Below are positions 14,217 through 23,485 of a stretch of DNA of 64,000 nucleotides, one piece after another. The position numbers were made by a program, and so were the translations under genes. The stretch's first letter is position 1; the number at the start of each line of letters is the position of its first letter. Source of the stretch: CAYSUS01 sp964434165 (GTDB lineage Bacteria; Planctomycetota; Planctomycetia; Pirellulales; Thermoguttaceae); the NCBI GenBank assembly GCA_964434165.1, contig CAYSUS010000012.1, positions 1 to 64,000 on the forward strand. The letters run 5' to 3'. Under the pieces are notes generated by a model that was given only the letters and a program-made list of their open reading frames with translations, ran no database searches and had not been told where the DNA came from.

Positions 14217-16970
14217 ATGTCGAACCTGGACGACAAGCAGATCATTGCCGATTTCGTCATCGAATCCCGCGAGCGCCTCGCCGACGTGGAGAACCAGATC
14301 CTCGCCATCGAGACTGGCGGCGCCGAGAGCGATCCGGAGCTGGTCAACGAGGTGTTCCGCGCCGTGCATTCCATCAAGGGCGCCGCGGGTTTTCTCGGCT
14401 TCACCACGCTCAGCCAGTTGGCGCACCACCTGGAGAGCGTGCTGAACCAGGTCCGCAACCGCAAGCTCGTGCTCGACGCGGGCTCGACCGACGTGCTGCT
14501 CCGCGGGGCCGACACGCTGCGGCGCATGCTCGACGACGTGCAGCAGTCGAACGAGCTGGACGTCACCGATCAGATCGACCTGCTTCAGCAGATCGTTTCG
14601 GGCTTGCTGGAGGAGGGGGCACCGCCCGCGACGGAAGGCGCGTCCTCGACGCCGGCGACGGTGCGGCAGGCGCCCGCGGATCCGCTTCCCAGCGAAGAGC
14701 CCTCGGGCGAAGCGGCGCCCGCCACGCCCGCCGAGTCGCCGCCGTCCCCCCCGGGGGCGCGCGACGTGAGGCCGGGCGGTGGGGCCACGGAGGCGCGGTC
14801 CGCGACGGGGCGGGCGCCGGAGTCCGGCGCGCAGGCCGACGCGCACATCCGCGTCTCCGTCGCGGTGCTCGACCGACTGATGAACCTGGCCGGCGAGCTC
14901 GTCCTGGCGCGCAACCAGCTCCTGCAAAGCCTCTCCGCCGCCGACCGCGGGCAGCTCGAGTCCGTGGCGGCGCGGGTGAACCAGGTCACCAGCGAGCTGC
15001 AGGAAACGATCATGCAGACGCGGCTTCAGGAGGTCGGCACGGTATTCAACAAGTTCCCGCGGGTCGTGCGCGATTTGAGCAACGTGCTTCAGAAGCAATG
15101 CCAGTTGACGGTCGAGGGGCAGGACGTCGAGCTCGACAAGTCGATCATCGAAGCGATCAGCGATCCGCTGACGCACCTGGTGCGCAACGCGGTGGACCAC
15201 GGGATCGAGCCGCCCGAGACGCGGGTGCGCGCGGGCAAGCCTCCGGCGGGAACGGTCTCCCTGAAAGCTTTTCACCAGGCGGGGAAGGTCAACATCTCGA
15301 TCAGCGACGACGGGCGCGGCATCGACGTGGCGCGGCTCCGGGAGAAGGCGTTGGCGCGGGGCGCCATCACGGCCGAGCAGGCCCGCGACATGAGCGACCG
15401 CGACGTGTTGAACCTGATCTTCCGGCCCGGGTTCTCCACGGCCGAGAACGTCACCCAGGTGAGCGGGCGCGGCGTGGGAATGGACGTGGTGAAGACCAAT
15501 ATCGAGCGCCTCGGCGGAAACGTGTTCGTCGAGACCCAGCAGGGGGCCGGGACCACGTTTCACGTGAAGCTCCCCCTGACGCTGGCCATCGTCCCGGCGC
15601 TCATCGTGCGAAGCGGCGATCGGCGGTTCGCCGTGCCCCAGGCGAGCATCGGCGAGCTGGTCCGAGTGAAAGCCGCCGAGGCGGCCGACCGTATCCAGTG
15701 GATCCAGGGGGCCGAAGTGCTGCGCCTCCGCGGCAGCCTGCTGCCGCTGGTCGATCTGGGCCGCGTGCTGGGGCTCCGCCCCTCGCCGTCCCCGGCCGAG
15801 GGGAGCCAGGCCGCGACGGACCGGGGACGCAAGGTATGGAACATCATCGTCGTCGAGACGGGCCAGCTGCGCTATGGCCTGATCGTGGACGGGCTGCACG
15901 ATTCGGAGGAGATCGTGGTCAAACCGCTGGGGCGTCATCTGAAGGACTGCCCCTGCCTGGCCGGGGCGACGATCCTGGGGGACGGGGGCGCGGCGCTGAT
16001 CCTCGACGTGCCGGCGGTGGCCGCCTTCTGCCATCTGGAGGTCCCCGAGCAGGACGAGGCCGTGCGTCGCGAGGACGCGGCGGGGGGCGCGGGGCGCGAG
16101 ACCCAGACGGTGCTGCTCTTCCGCAACGATCCCGCCGAGCAGTTCGCCGTGCCCATGCAGTGGATCGCGCGATTGGAGCGGGTGCGCTCCGATCAGATCG
16201 ACTCGGTCGGAGGCCAGCCGGTCCTGCAATACCGCGGCCAGTCGCTGCCCCTGGTGAACCTGGAGAGCCACATCCAGGCGCGGCCCCGTCCGGAGGCCGC
16301 GCAGGTCCACGTCCTCGTGTTCCGCGTCGAGGGGCGCGAGCGGGGGCTGGTGGTGCATCAGGTCATGGACATGCTGGAGATCGGCACCGAGGTCGATACC
16401 CGGATGTTCCGCGAGCCGGGCGTGATGGGCTCGGTGATCGTGGACGGCAAGACGACCCGGCTGCTGGACCTCTTCGAGCTGTCCCGCGCGGCCGATCCCC
16501 AGGGGAGCGCCGCGCCGCAGTCCGCCGCGCAGGACGGCGGCGAAGCCCCGCGGATCCTCCTGGCCGAGGATTCGACGTTCTTCCGGGAGCAGCTCACGCG
16601 GTTCCTGGAGGAGGCGGGCTACGCGGTGGTCGCCTGTCCCGACGGCCTGGCCGCCTGGGAGACCCTGGTCGATTCGGAGGCGGCCTTCGATCTGGTGGTG
16701 ACCGATCTGGAGATGCCGAATCTGGACGGGCTGTCGCTGGCGCAGCGGATCCGCGAGCACCAGCGATTTGCCGCGACGCCGATCGTCGCCGTCACGTCGC
16801 TGGCCGGGGAGGAGGACCAGCAGCGCGGCCTGGAGGCGGGGATCAACGAATACCACGTGAAACTGGACCGGGAGCGTCTGTTGGCGAGCATCGCGGCGTG
16901 GCTTCGCCGCGGGGAAGACCGCCCGGCCGAGCGTCCATCGGAGGCCGCGGGCCTCGGGAGGGGAGCATGA
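14217..16970 (+). CDS. cheA: CheA chemosensory histidine kinase with two CheW domains and C-terminal receiver
   Basis: 917 residues. HPt domain at the N-terminus with phosphorylatable His51 in FRAVHSIKGAAGFLGF; a Pro/Ala-rich linker (about 135-215); dimerisation helix pair (VLDRLMNLAGELVLARNQLL); HATPase (N box in LTHLVRNAVDHGIE, G boxes DDGRGID and GRGVGMDVV); then two successive CheW-like regulatory domains (about 455-605 and 620-760), and a receiver (about 778-895) with VVTDLEMPNLDG. It autophosphorylates in response to chemoreceptors and passes phosphate to CheB and receivers. Start ATG 14217. Stop overlaps cheW (ATGA). Confidence 0.93.
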   Translation: MSNLDDKQIIADFVIESRERLADVENQILAIETGGAESDPELVNEVFRAVHSIKGAAGFLGFTTLSQLAHHLESVLNQVRNRKLVLDAGSTDVLLRGADTLRRMLDDVQQSNELDVTDQIDLLQQIVSGLLEEGAPPATEGASSTPATVRQAPADPLPSEEPSGEAAPATPAESPPSPPGARDVRPGGGATEARSATGRAPESGAQADAHIRVSVAVLDRLMNLAGELVLARNQLLQSLSAADRGQLESVAARVNQVTSELQETIMQTRLQEVGTVFNKFPRVVRDLSNVLQKQCQLTVEGQDVELDKSIIEAISDPLTHLVRNAVDHGIEPPETRVRAGKPPAGTVSLKAFHQAGKVNISISDDGRGIDVARLREKALARGAITAEQARDMSDRDVLNLIFRPGFSTAENVTQVSGRGVGMDVVKTNIERLGGNVFVETQQGAGTTFHVKLPLTLAIVPALIVRSGDRRFAVPQASIGELVRVKAAEAADRIQWIQGAEVLRLRGSLLPLVDLGRVLGLRPSPSPAEGSQAATDRGRKVWNIIVVETGQLRYGLIVDGLHDSEEIVVKPLGRHLKDCPCLAGATILGDGGAALILDVPAVAAFCHLEVPEQDEAVRREDAAGGAGRETQTVLLFRNDPAEQFAVPMQWIARLERVRSDQIDSVGGQPVLQYRGQSLPLVNLESHIQARPRPEAAQVHVLVFRVEGRERGLVVHQVMDMLEIGTEVDTRMFREPGVMGSVIVDGKTTRLLDLFELSRAADPQGSAAPQSAAQDGGEAPRILLAEDSTFFREQLTRFLEEAGYAVVACPDGLAAWETLVDSEAAFDLVVTDLEMPNLDGLSLAQRIREHQRFAATPIVAVTSLAGEEDQQRGLEAGINEYHVKLDRERLLASIAAWLRRGEDRPAERPSEAAGLGRGA

Positions 16971-17437
16971 CCGCTGCCGCGAAGCCGGCCGTCGCGGAAG
17001 GCGGCGGCGTCTTGCAGTGCGCCACGTTCTATCTGGGCGACGCGCTCTGGGGCGTGCCCATCGACCAGATCGACGAGATCAACCGCTACGTGGAATTCAC
17101 GCCGGTTCCGCACGCCCCGGCGTGGGTCCGCGGAGTGATCAACCTGCGCGGCGACGTGGTCACCGTGATCGACCTGCGCTCCGTGCTCGGCCTGGAGCCG
17201 ATCGAGGTCGCGGCCTCCACGCGGAACGTCATTGTCTCCTCGGCGGGCGAGCACATCGGTCTGCTCGTGGACCGCATCGCCGACGTGGTGAGCGCCCGAT
17301 CGGACCAGGTCACGGCGCCGCCGGCCAACGTCGGCGCGACGGACGGGCGTTTCCTGCGGGGGGTGTATCCGATGGAGCACGACCTGCTCCTGATCCTGGA
17401 CGTGGAGACCGTGCTGGCGGGAGGCACCGCCGCTTGA
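16967..17437 (+). CDS. cheW: CheW adaptor
   Basis: 156 residues, single CheW domain: ATFYLGDALWGVPIDQIDEI, VRGVINLRGDVVTVIDLR and LLVDRIADVV. It bridges the receptor MCP and CheA. ATG 16967 overlaps the cheA stop; GGGAGGGGAG provides the ribosome site. The MCP gene follows after 72 bp. Confidence 0.9.
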   Translation: MTAAAKPAVAEGGGVLQCATFYLGDALWGVPIDQIDEINRYVEFTPVPHAPAWVRGVINLRGDVVTVIDLRSVLGLEPIEVAASTRNVIVSSAGEHIGLLVDRIADVVSARSDQVTAPPANVGATDGRFLRGVYPMEHDLLLILDVETVLAGGTAA

Positions 17438-17509
17438 TCCGGAAAAGGCTTTCGCAATCACGTGGGCCTGCCCGACGACCGGGACAGGCGCGACGCAAAG
17501 GAGAGAACC

Positions 17510-19567
17510 ATGAAACTTCTCGGGTCCTTTAGGCTCAAGACCAAGCTCCTCGGCGGGTTCCTGCTGGTGTCGGCCATCACGGCCGTGGTCGGGGCCATCG
17601 GCTACTTCAGCGTGGGGAAGCTGGCCGCGCAGGCGAAGGACGTCGGCGAGGTCCGTCTTGCCTCGGTGCGGAGCCTGATGCACATCAAGTCGGCGGGAGA
17701 GCAGCTCAAGAGCTGCCAGCGCACGATGCTGGTTCTCGGTCTCGATCCGGCCGTCCGCGCCCGGCAGTTCGATCGGGTCGCGGAGATCCGCGAGAGCTAC
17801 GGCAAGGCCTGGGAGCTGTACGAATCGCTGCCGCACGGCCCGGAGGAGAAGGCGGCCTGGGACGAGTTCGCCGCCGAATGGAAGGCCTGGCGCGACGTGA
17901 ACAACCGGTTCTTCCAGCTCGCCCGGGACTTCGAGAAGCTCGACATCGCCAATCCGTACGCCCTGGAGCGGGACCTGGAGCGTTTTCGGGGGGACCACCA
18001 TAAGCTGACCCAGCGGATGCTGGCGATGATCCAAACCAAGGAGGCGTTCGAGGGGGGCGAAGACCACCAGGCCTGCAGCTTCGGCCGGTGGATCGACGGC
18101 CTGCGCACGAAGAACCCGGACCTGGCGGCGGCCGCGAAGGCCTCCCAGGAGCCCCATCACAAGTTCCATGCGGCGGTGGCCAGGGCGAAGGCCGCGTTCG
18201 CCCAGGGCGACGCGACGAAGGGGCAGGCGATCGTTCTCGGCGAGATGGTCTCGGCCGCCGAGGCGGTGTTCGTCCAGCTCGAGCGGATCCGCGACCTCGC
18301 CAAGGCGGCGCGGGAGCTGGAGCAGAAGGCCCAGCACGAGGCCGTGGACGTCGTGCGCGCGCATCAGATCCAGGCCAACGACCTTCTCGACAAGCTGATC
18401 GCGATGAACAACGAGCTGGCCGACCAGGCCGTTGCCAGGGGGCAGACCCTGGCGGGCCAGGCGAAGCTGCTGGCGGCCGGGGCGAGCGTCGGCGGCGTGA
18501 TCCTCGCGGTGGCCCTGGGGTTCTACCTTTCCTCGTCGATCACCGGTCCCATCCTGCGGGGCGTCGCGTTCGCCAAGAACATGGCGCAGGGGGACATGAC
18601 GCAGACCCTCCAGATCGACCAGCAGGACGAGATCGGCGACCTGGCGCGGGCGCTGAACGGGATGGCCGCGAGCCTGCGCACGATGTTCGGCGACGTGGCG
18701 GAGAACGCGACGTCGCTGACGCAGTCCTCCTCGTCGCTGACCTCGACGGCGACGCAACTGGCGGCCGGGGCCGAGCAGACCACGGCCCAATCGGCGACGA
18801 TCGCAGCGGCCGCCGAGGAGATGTCCACCAACATGACGAACGTCGCGGCCTCGTCCGAGGAGATGTCCTCCAACGTGCGCGTGGTGGCCTCGGCGGTGGA
18901 GGAGCTCACGGCCAGCATCAGCGAGGTGGCCAAGAGCGCCGAGCAGGCGGCCAGCGTCGCCCGCAACGCCGCCCAACTGGCCGACGGCAGCAACGTGCGG
19001 ATCGGCGAGCTGGGCAACGCCGCCGACGAGATCGGCAAGGTGATCGAGGTGATCCAGGACATCGCCGAGCAGACGAACCTCCTGGCGCTGAACGCCACGA
19101 TCGAGGCCGCCCGGGCCGGCGAGGCCGGCAAGGGCTTCGCCGTCGTGGCCACGGAGGTCAAGGAGCTCGCGCGACAGACCGCCACCGCCACCGAGGACAT
19201 CCGCAAGCGGATCGAGGGGATCCAGGGCTCGACGGGCGAGGCCGTGCGCTCGATCGGCGAGATCGGCGAGGTGATCCAGCGGGTCAACGAGGTCTCGCGG
19301 ACGATCGCCTCGGCGGTGGAGGAACAGAGCATCACCACCAAGGAGATCGCGCAGAACATGGCCCAGACGTCCTCGGCCGCCGCGATGGTGAGCCAGGGCG
19401 TGGCCGAATCGGCCTCGGCCAGCCAGGAGATCACGCGGAACCTGTCGGGCGTGGACGTCGCCGCCAAGCAGGCGGCGCATAGCGCCAGCGAGACCCAGAC
19501 CGCCAGCCAGGCGCTCTCGCAACTGGCCGACCGGCTGCAATCACTCGTGGGAGGGTTCCGGATCTGA
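17510..19567 (+). CDS. Methyl-accepting chemotaxis protein with extracytoplasmic CZB (zinc-binding) domain
   Basis: 685 residues. TM1 at about 14-34, TM2 at about 320-345, HAMP after it, and a cytoplasmic signalling hairpin with the conserved tip EQTNLLALNATIEAARAGEA. Between the membrane segments lies a helical region with a CZB-like motif set at about 150-250: GDHHKL, DHQACSFGRW and PHHKFH, i.e. the His/Cys residues that bind zinc in chemoreceptor zinc-binding domains. CZB is best known as a cytosolic domain, so its location between the two membrane segments stands out. RBS AAGGAGAG. Likely sensor of the adjacent CheA/CheW complex. Confidence 0.88.
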   Translation: MKLLGSFRLKTKLLGGFLLVSAITAVVGAIGYFSVGKLAAQAKDVGEVRLASVRSLMHIKSAGEQLKSCQRTMLVLGLDPAVRARQFDRVAEIRESYGKAWELYESLPHGPEEKAAWDEFAAEWKAWRDVNNRFFQLARDFEKLDIANPYALERDLERFRGDHHKLTQRMLAMIQTKEAFEGGEDHQACSFGRWIDGLRTKNPDLAAAAKASQEPHHKFHAAVARAKAAFAQGDATKGQAIVLGEMVSAAEAVFVQLERIRDLAKAARELEQKAQHEAVDVVRAHQIQANDLLDKLIAMNNELADQAVARGQTLAGQAKLLAAGASVGGVILAVALGFYLSSSITGPILRGVAFAKNMAQGDMTQTLQIDQQDEIGDLARALNGMAASLRTMFGDVAENATSLTQSSSSLTSTATQLAAGAEQTTAQSATIAAAAEEMSTNMTNVAASSEEMSSNVRVVASAVEELTASISEVAKSAEQAASVARNAAQLADGSNVRIGELGNAADEIGKVIEVIQDIAEQTNLLALNATIEAARAGEAGKGFAVVATEVKELARQTATATEDIRKRIEGIQGSTGEAVRSIGEIGEVIQRVNEVSRTIASAVEEQSITTKEIAQNMAQTSSAAAMVSQGVAESASASQEITRNLSGVDVAAKQAAHSASETQTASQALSQLADRLQSLVGGFRI

Positions 19568-19689
19568 CCTGGGAAGGTTCGCACCACGCCCGATCCTCCG
19601 TGCCGGGCGGAGATCGGGGTCGAGCGGACAGCGGGTCACCGCGTGTGCCGCCGTTCGACACGCAAACCACAGGGAAGGGAGTGCAGGCG

Positions 19690-20913
19690 ATGCGCGAGGG
19701 CGACGGGGACAAGGCCCCGGCGAGCGGCTTGCCGTCCGCCAGCCGCGGCGAGCCGGCCGCGCCGACGCTGGGCCGGAGCGCGCCGCGTTCCGCCGCCACG
19801 GAGTCGCCGCTTCGCGTGCTGGTCGTGGACGATACCGTCACCTACCGTCAACTCGTGGGAAAGCTGGTGGGGCGGCTCCCGCAGGCGGAGCCGATCGGTG
19901 CCGCGCCGAACGGCCGGATCGCGCTGGAGAAGATCGAGCTCCTCGGGCCGGACCTGGTCCTTCTGGACCTGGAGATGCCCGAGATGGACGGCCTGGAGCT
20001 GCTCCGCCGCCTGCGGTCGGCCGACGTGGACGTGGGGGTGATCATCCTCAGCGGCGCGACGGACGCCGGCGCGCACGCGACCGTGGAGGCGCTCAGCCTG
20101 GGGGCCTTCGACTTCATCCCCAAGCCGGTCGGCGGCTCGCTCGAGGAGAACGCCAGCCGGCTGGAGGCGGAGCTTCGTCCCAAGCTGGAGGCCTTCCGGC
20201 GGTCGCGGCAGATCCGCCGGATCCTCCGCGGACCGCCCGAGCCCCGCCCGGCCCGCGGGCCGTCGCCCGCCCCCGCGACCGATCCTCAAGCGGCTCGGCC
20301 GCCCCGGGTCGGCGCCCAGGCCGCCCTGCCCGCCGAGGTCGTCGCCCTGGGGATCTCGACGGGTGGACCGCAGGCCCTCACCCTGATGCTCCCCGAGCTG
20401 CCGCCAACGCTGCCGGCTCCGCTGCTGGTCGTCCAGCACATGCCGGCGATGTTCACGCACTCGATGGCCGAAGATCTCGATCGGCGCTGCCGGCTCCGCG
20501 TGCGCGAGGGCGCCGAAGGCCTTCCGGTCGAGCCGGGCACGATCTACATCGCGCCGGGCGGAAGGCAGATGAAGGTCGCGCGCCGCGATGGCGCCGTCGC
20601 CATCCGCATCACGGACGATCCCCCGGAGAAGAGCTGCCGGCCGTCGGTCGATTACCTGTTCCGCTCCGTCGCGGACGTGTACGGTGGCCGCGCGCTCGGC
20701 GTGATCATGACCGGGATGGGCAACGACGGGGCCGAGGGATGCCACGTGCTCAAGCGCCGCGGGGGCGCGGTCGTCTGCCAGGACCAGGCCTCTTGCGTGG
20801 TCTTCGGCATGCCCCGCGAGCCGATCGAGCTGGGACTGGCCGACGCGGTGGTGCCGCTCGACCGGATCGCCTCCGAGATCGTCCGCCGAACGCAGGGAGG
20901 TGCGGCGCGATGA
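19690..20913 (+). CDS. cheB: CheB protein-glutamate methylesterase
   Basis: 407 residues. Receiver domain (VLVVDDTVTYRQLV, VLLDLEMPEMDG, FIPKP) after an unusually long Ala/Pro-rich leader of about 40 residues, then a linker and the methylesterase domain with catalytic Ser in GISTGGPQAL, His in VVQHMP and Asp in MTGMGNDGAEG. It removes methyl groups from chemoreceptors. ATG at 19690 with AAGGGAG upstream. Overlaps cheR by ATGA. Confidence 0.92.
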   Translation: MREGDGDKAPASGLPSASRGEPAAPTLGRSAPRSAATESPLRVLVVDDTVTYRQLVGKLVGRLPQAEPIGAAPNGRIALEKIELLGPDLVLLDLEMPEMDGLELLRRLRSADVDVGVIILSGATDAGAHATVEALSLGAFDFIPKPVGGSLEENASRLEAELRPKLEAFRRSRQIRRILRGPPEPRPARGPSPAPATDPQAARPPRVGAQAALPAEVVALGISTGGPQALTLMLPELPPTLPAPLLVVQHMPAMFTHSMAEDLDRRCRLRVREGAEGLPVEPGTIYIAPGGRQMKVARRDGAVAIRITDDPPEKSCRPSVDYLFRSVADVYGGRALGVIMTGMGNDGAEGCHVLKRRGGAVVCQDQASCVVFGMPREPIELGLADAVVPLDRIASEIVRRTQGGAAR

Positions 20914-21755
20914 AGGCCCGTCCGGAGGACATCCCGGCCATGGCGCGGCTCGTTCGCCAACTCTGCGGCGTGGTGCTCGACGAGTCGAAGGGATACCTCA
21001 TCGAGAGCCGGCTTTCGGAACTGGCGGAGCAGGCGGGGGCCCGCGACTTCACCGACTTCAGCCGCAAGGTCCTCGCCGACCCCGCCCTGCCATCGCGCGT
21101 CGTGGACGCGATCACGACGCAGGAGACGCTGTTCTTCCGCGACAGTTCGCCGTTCGACGCGCTGGCCCACCGCGTTCTCCCGGAGCTGATCGACGCCAAG
21201 GCCGGTTCGCTGTTCCCGCGGCGCATCCGCGTCTGGTCGGCCGCCTGCAGCACGGGGCAGGAGCCGTACAGCATCGCCATGGTGCTCAGCGAGACCATCC
21301 CGGACATCCGGCAGTGGGACGTGAGCATCCTGGCCACCGACATCTCGGACGCCGCGATCCGGCACGCCAGCGCAGGACGGTATGCCGGCCACGAGATCCA
21401 TCGCGGCATGAGGCCTCCCATGCTGGCCAGGTACTTCGTCGAAGAGGGCCACGCGTGGCGCGTGCGGGATGAGATCCGGGCGATGGTCTCCTTTCGGCGG
21501 CTCAACCTGCTGGAGCCCTTCGCGACGCTCGGGCCGTTCGACGCGATCTTCTGCCGCAACGTGGCGATCTACTTCGCGCCCGAAGCGCGCCGGAGCCTGT
21601 TCCTCCGCCTCGCCGACCGGCTGACCGTCGAAGGCGCGCTGTTCGTCGGATCGTCCGAGTCGCTGGCCGACCTGGGCCCCCAGTTCGTGCCCTTGCACCA
21701 CTGCCGGGCCGTCTTCTACCGGCCCAAGAAACACGCCGCCACGGCGCTGACGTAA
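20910..21755 (+). CDS. cheR: CheR chemoreceptor methyltransferase
   Basis: 281 residues. All-helical N-terminal domain (LCGVVLDESKGYLIESRLS) and SAM-binding domain with RVWSAACSTGQEPYSIAM, DISDAAIRHASAG and FDAIFCRNVAIYF. Adds methyl groups to the glutamates of the MCP. ATG overlaps the cheB stop. Confidence 0.93.
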   Translation: MKARPEDIPAMARLVRQLCGVVLDESKGYLIESRLSELAEQAGARDFTDFSRKVLADPALPSRVVDAITTQETLFFRDSSPFDALAHRVLPELIDAKAGSLFPRRIRVWSAACSTGQEPYSIAMVLSETIPDIRQWDVSILATDISDAAIRHASAGRYAGHEIHRGMRPPMLARYFVEEGHAWRVRDEIRAMVSFRRLNLLEPFATLGPFDAIFCRNVAIYFAPEARRSLFLRLADRLTVEGALFVGSSESLADLGPQFVPLHHCRAVFYRPKKHAATALT

Positions 21756-21769
21756 GCAGGAGTCCGCTC

Positions 21770-23473
21770 ATGGACCGTTCCTTCCACAATCGCGTGTTGC
21801 TGATCGACGAAGACCGCCCGACCCACGGCCGCGTCCGCGAGATCCTGCTGGGAGCCGGCCGCGGCGGACGACGCGGGTCGCTGCCCGGCATGCCGCAGGG
21901 CGGGGGCGCGACCGAGGTCGCCGAGCTGGAGGCCGTCGCCGAGGGCTGGGAGGGCTGGGAGCGCGTCCGCCAGGCGCTCTCCGACTGCCGTCCCTTCGCG
22001 TTGGCCCTCGTCGCGCTGGAGTCCTCCGCCGGCTGGGACGGCCTGGAGACGATCCGGAGGCTCCGCGACGTGGACCCGGGCCTGCCCGTGCTCCTGACGG
22101 GCCGCCGCGACGCCGCCGATCCCGAGCGGATCGCCGCCCAGCTCGGCGGCGCGGACCGGTTCCTCCTCGTTCACAAGCCGTTCGATCCGTTCCTCCTCAG
22201 CCAGGCCGTGCTCTGGCAGTTGAAGTACCTCCGCGTGTGCGAGGAGCTTCAGCAGGCCACGCTCGACGTGGAGAACGCCGAACAGGCGATCCAGCGCATG
22301 CACGCCGAGGCGGAGTCGGGCGACTGGCTCCGCGACAAGCTGATGAAGAGCCTCAGGCACGACCTCCGCTCGCCGATGCACGCGATCCTGGGGTTCTCGG
22401 ACCTGATGATGAAGGAGCCGCTGAGCCCCGACAAACTCCGCCGCCTCCAGTACGTACACAACGCCGGCGAGTCCCTGCTCCACCTGGTGGACGAGGTGCT
22501 GGACTTCTCCGAGCTCAACGCTGGACGCATGAAGCTCAGCGTCACGCGGCTGGACCTCTCGACGGTGGTCCGCGACGTGCTCGAATCGTCCGCGGCCGTG
22601 GCTGAGGCGAAGGCCCTGTCCATCGAGTCACGCGTGGACCCCGCGATTCCCGACCATCTGGAGGGAGACGAGTCGCGGATTCGCAAGGTCCTCGGCCATC
22701 TCGTGGACAACGCGGTGAAATACTCCGAGCACGGCCCGATCCGGATCGATTGCGCGCTGGTGGCCATGGACGATCGCACCGCCACGATTCGCCTGGCGGT
22801 CGCCGACCGCGGACCCGGGATCGACGAGCCGCGCAAGGCCGGCCTGTTCGAAGCCGGGGGAGGACGGGACGAGCACGCGTCCCCGTCGCCAGGGCTGGGC
22901 CTCGGGCTGGTCATCTGCAAGAAGCTCGTCCAACTGCTGGGCGGGCGGATCGGGGTGGACACCACGCCGGGCGGCGGGAGCACGTTCTGGTTCACGGTCG
23001 TCCTGCCCAAGCGCCGGAACGCCCTGGCCGACTCCGGCACCCCCCGGCGTCCGTCGCCTTCGGCGCGCCTGGCCGCTGAGGGGTCTTCCACGCCGCGGGC
23101 TTCGGCGGACTCCGCGGGCCAACCTTCGCTGGCCGGTGCGGCGCCCGCGCCGGCCGAACCATCCGCGGCGCCCGCGCCCGCCGACCCGGGCGGGGCGATC
23201 CCCGACGCCTTGCGGTCCGGCCTGGCGGCGCTGCGCGCGGCGTGGCAGGACGGTGACCTGGACCGCCTGGAGCGCGACGCCCGGCAGCTTCGGCAGCTTG
23301 CGGGGCGTTCGGGCTGGCGCCCGATCGCCGATCAGTCCCTGCGCATCCTGATGGCCTGTCGTGGCGGCAACGCGCAGCGCGTGCGCGCCGCCCTGGACGG
23401 GATGGCCCAGATCCTGGAACAGGAGATGGACATTCCTTCCGTCCCTGCCCCTCAAGCCACCGCTTCGCGGTGA
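21770..23473 (+). CDS. Hybrid histidine kinase with degenerate N-terminal receiver and C-terminal helical domain
   Basis: 567 residues. N-terminal receiver-like domain (1-150; VLLIDEDRPTHG) lacks a clear phosphoacceptor context (ALVALESSAGWDG). HisKA with phosphorylatable His197 in LRHDLRSPMHAILGFSDLM, HATPase (VLGHLVDNAVKYS, DRGPGID, GLGLGLVICKKL). After an Ala/Pro-rich linker, the last 90 residues are helical and resemble an HPt-type bundle but have no candidate histidine. Soluble. Follows cheR by 14 bp, so it belongs to the chemosensory operon. Confidence 0.85.
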   Translation: MDRSFHNRVLLIDEDRPTHGRVREILLGAGRGGRRGSLPGMPQGGGATEVAELEAVAEGWEGWERVRQALSDCRPFALALVALESSAGWDGLETIRRLRDVDPGLPVLLTGRRDAADPERIAAQLGGADRFLLVHKPFDPFLLSQAVLWQLKYLRVCEELQQATLDVENAEQAIQRMHAEAESGDWLRDKLMKSLRHDLRSPMHAILGFSDLMMKEPLSPDKLRRLQYVHNAGESLLHLVDEVLDFSELNAGRMKLSVTRLDLSTVVRDVLESSAAVAEAKALSIESRVDPAIPDHLEGDESRIRKVLGHLVDNAVKYSEHGPIRIDCALVAMDDRTATIRLAVADRGPGIDEPRKAGLFEAGGGRDEHASPSPGLGLGLVICKKLVQLLGGRIGVDTTPGGGSTFWFTVVLPKRRNALADSGTPRRPSPSARLAAEGSSTPRASADSAGQPSLAGAAPAPAEPSAAPAPADPGGAIPDALRSGLAALRAAWQDGDLDRLERDARQLRQLAGRSGWRPIADQSLRILMACRGGNAQRVRAALDGMAQILEQEMDIPSVPAPQATASR

Positions 23474-23485
23474 AAGGAACGACCC

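Noticed and set aside
14103..19540. Very long minus-strand frames opposite cheA and the MCP
   Set aside because: Clearly anti-sense shadows of well-conserved chemotaxis genes.
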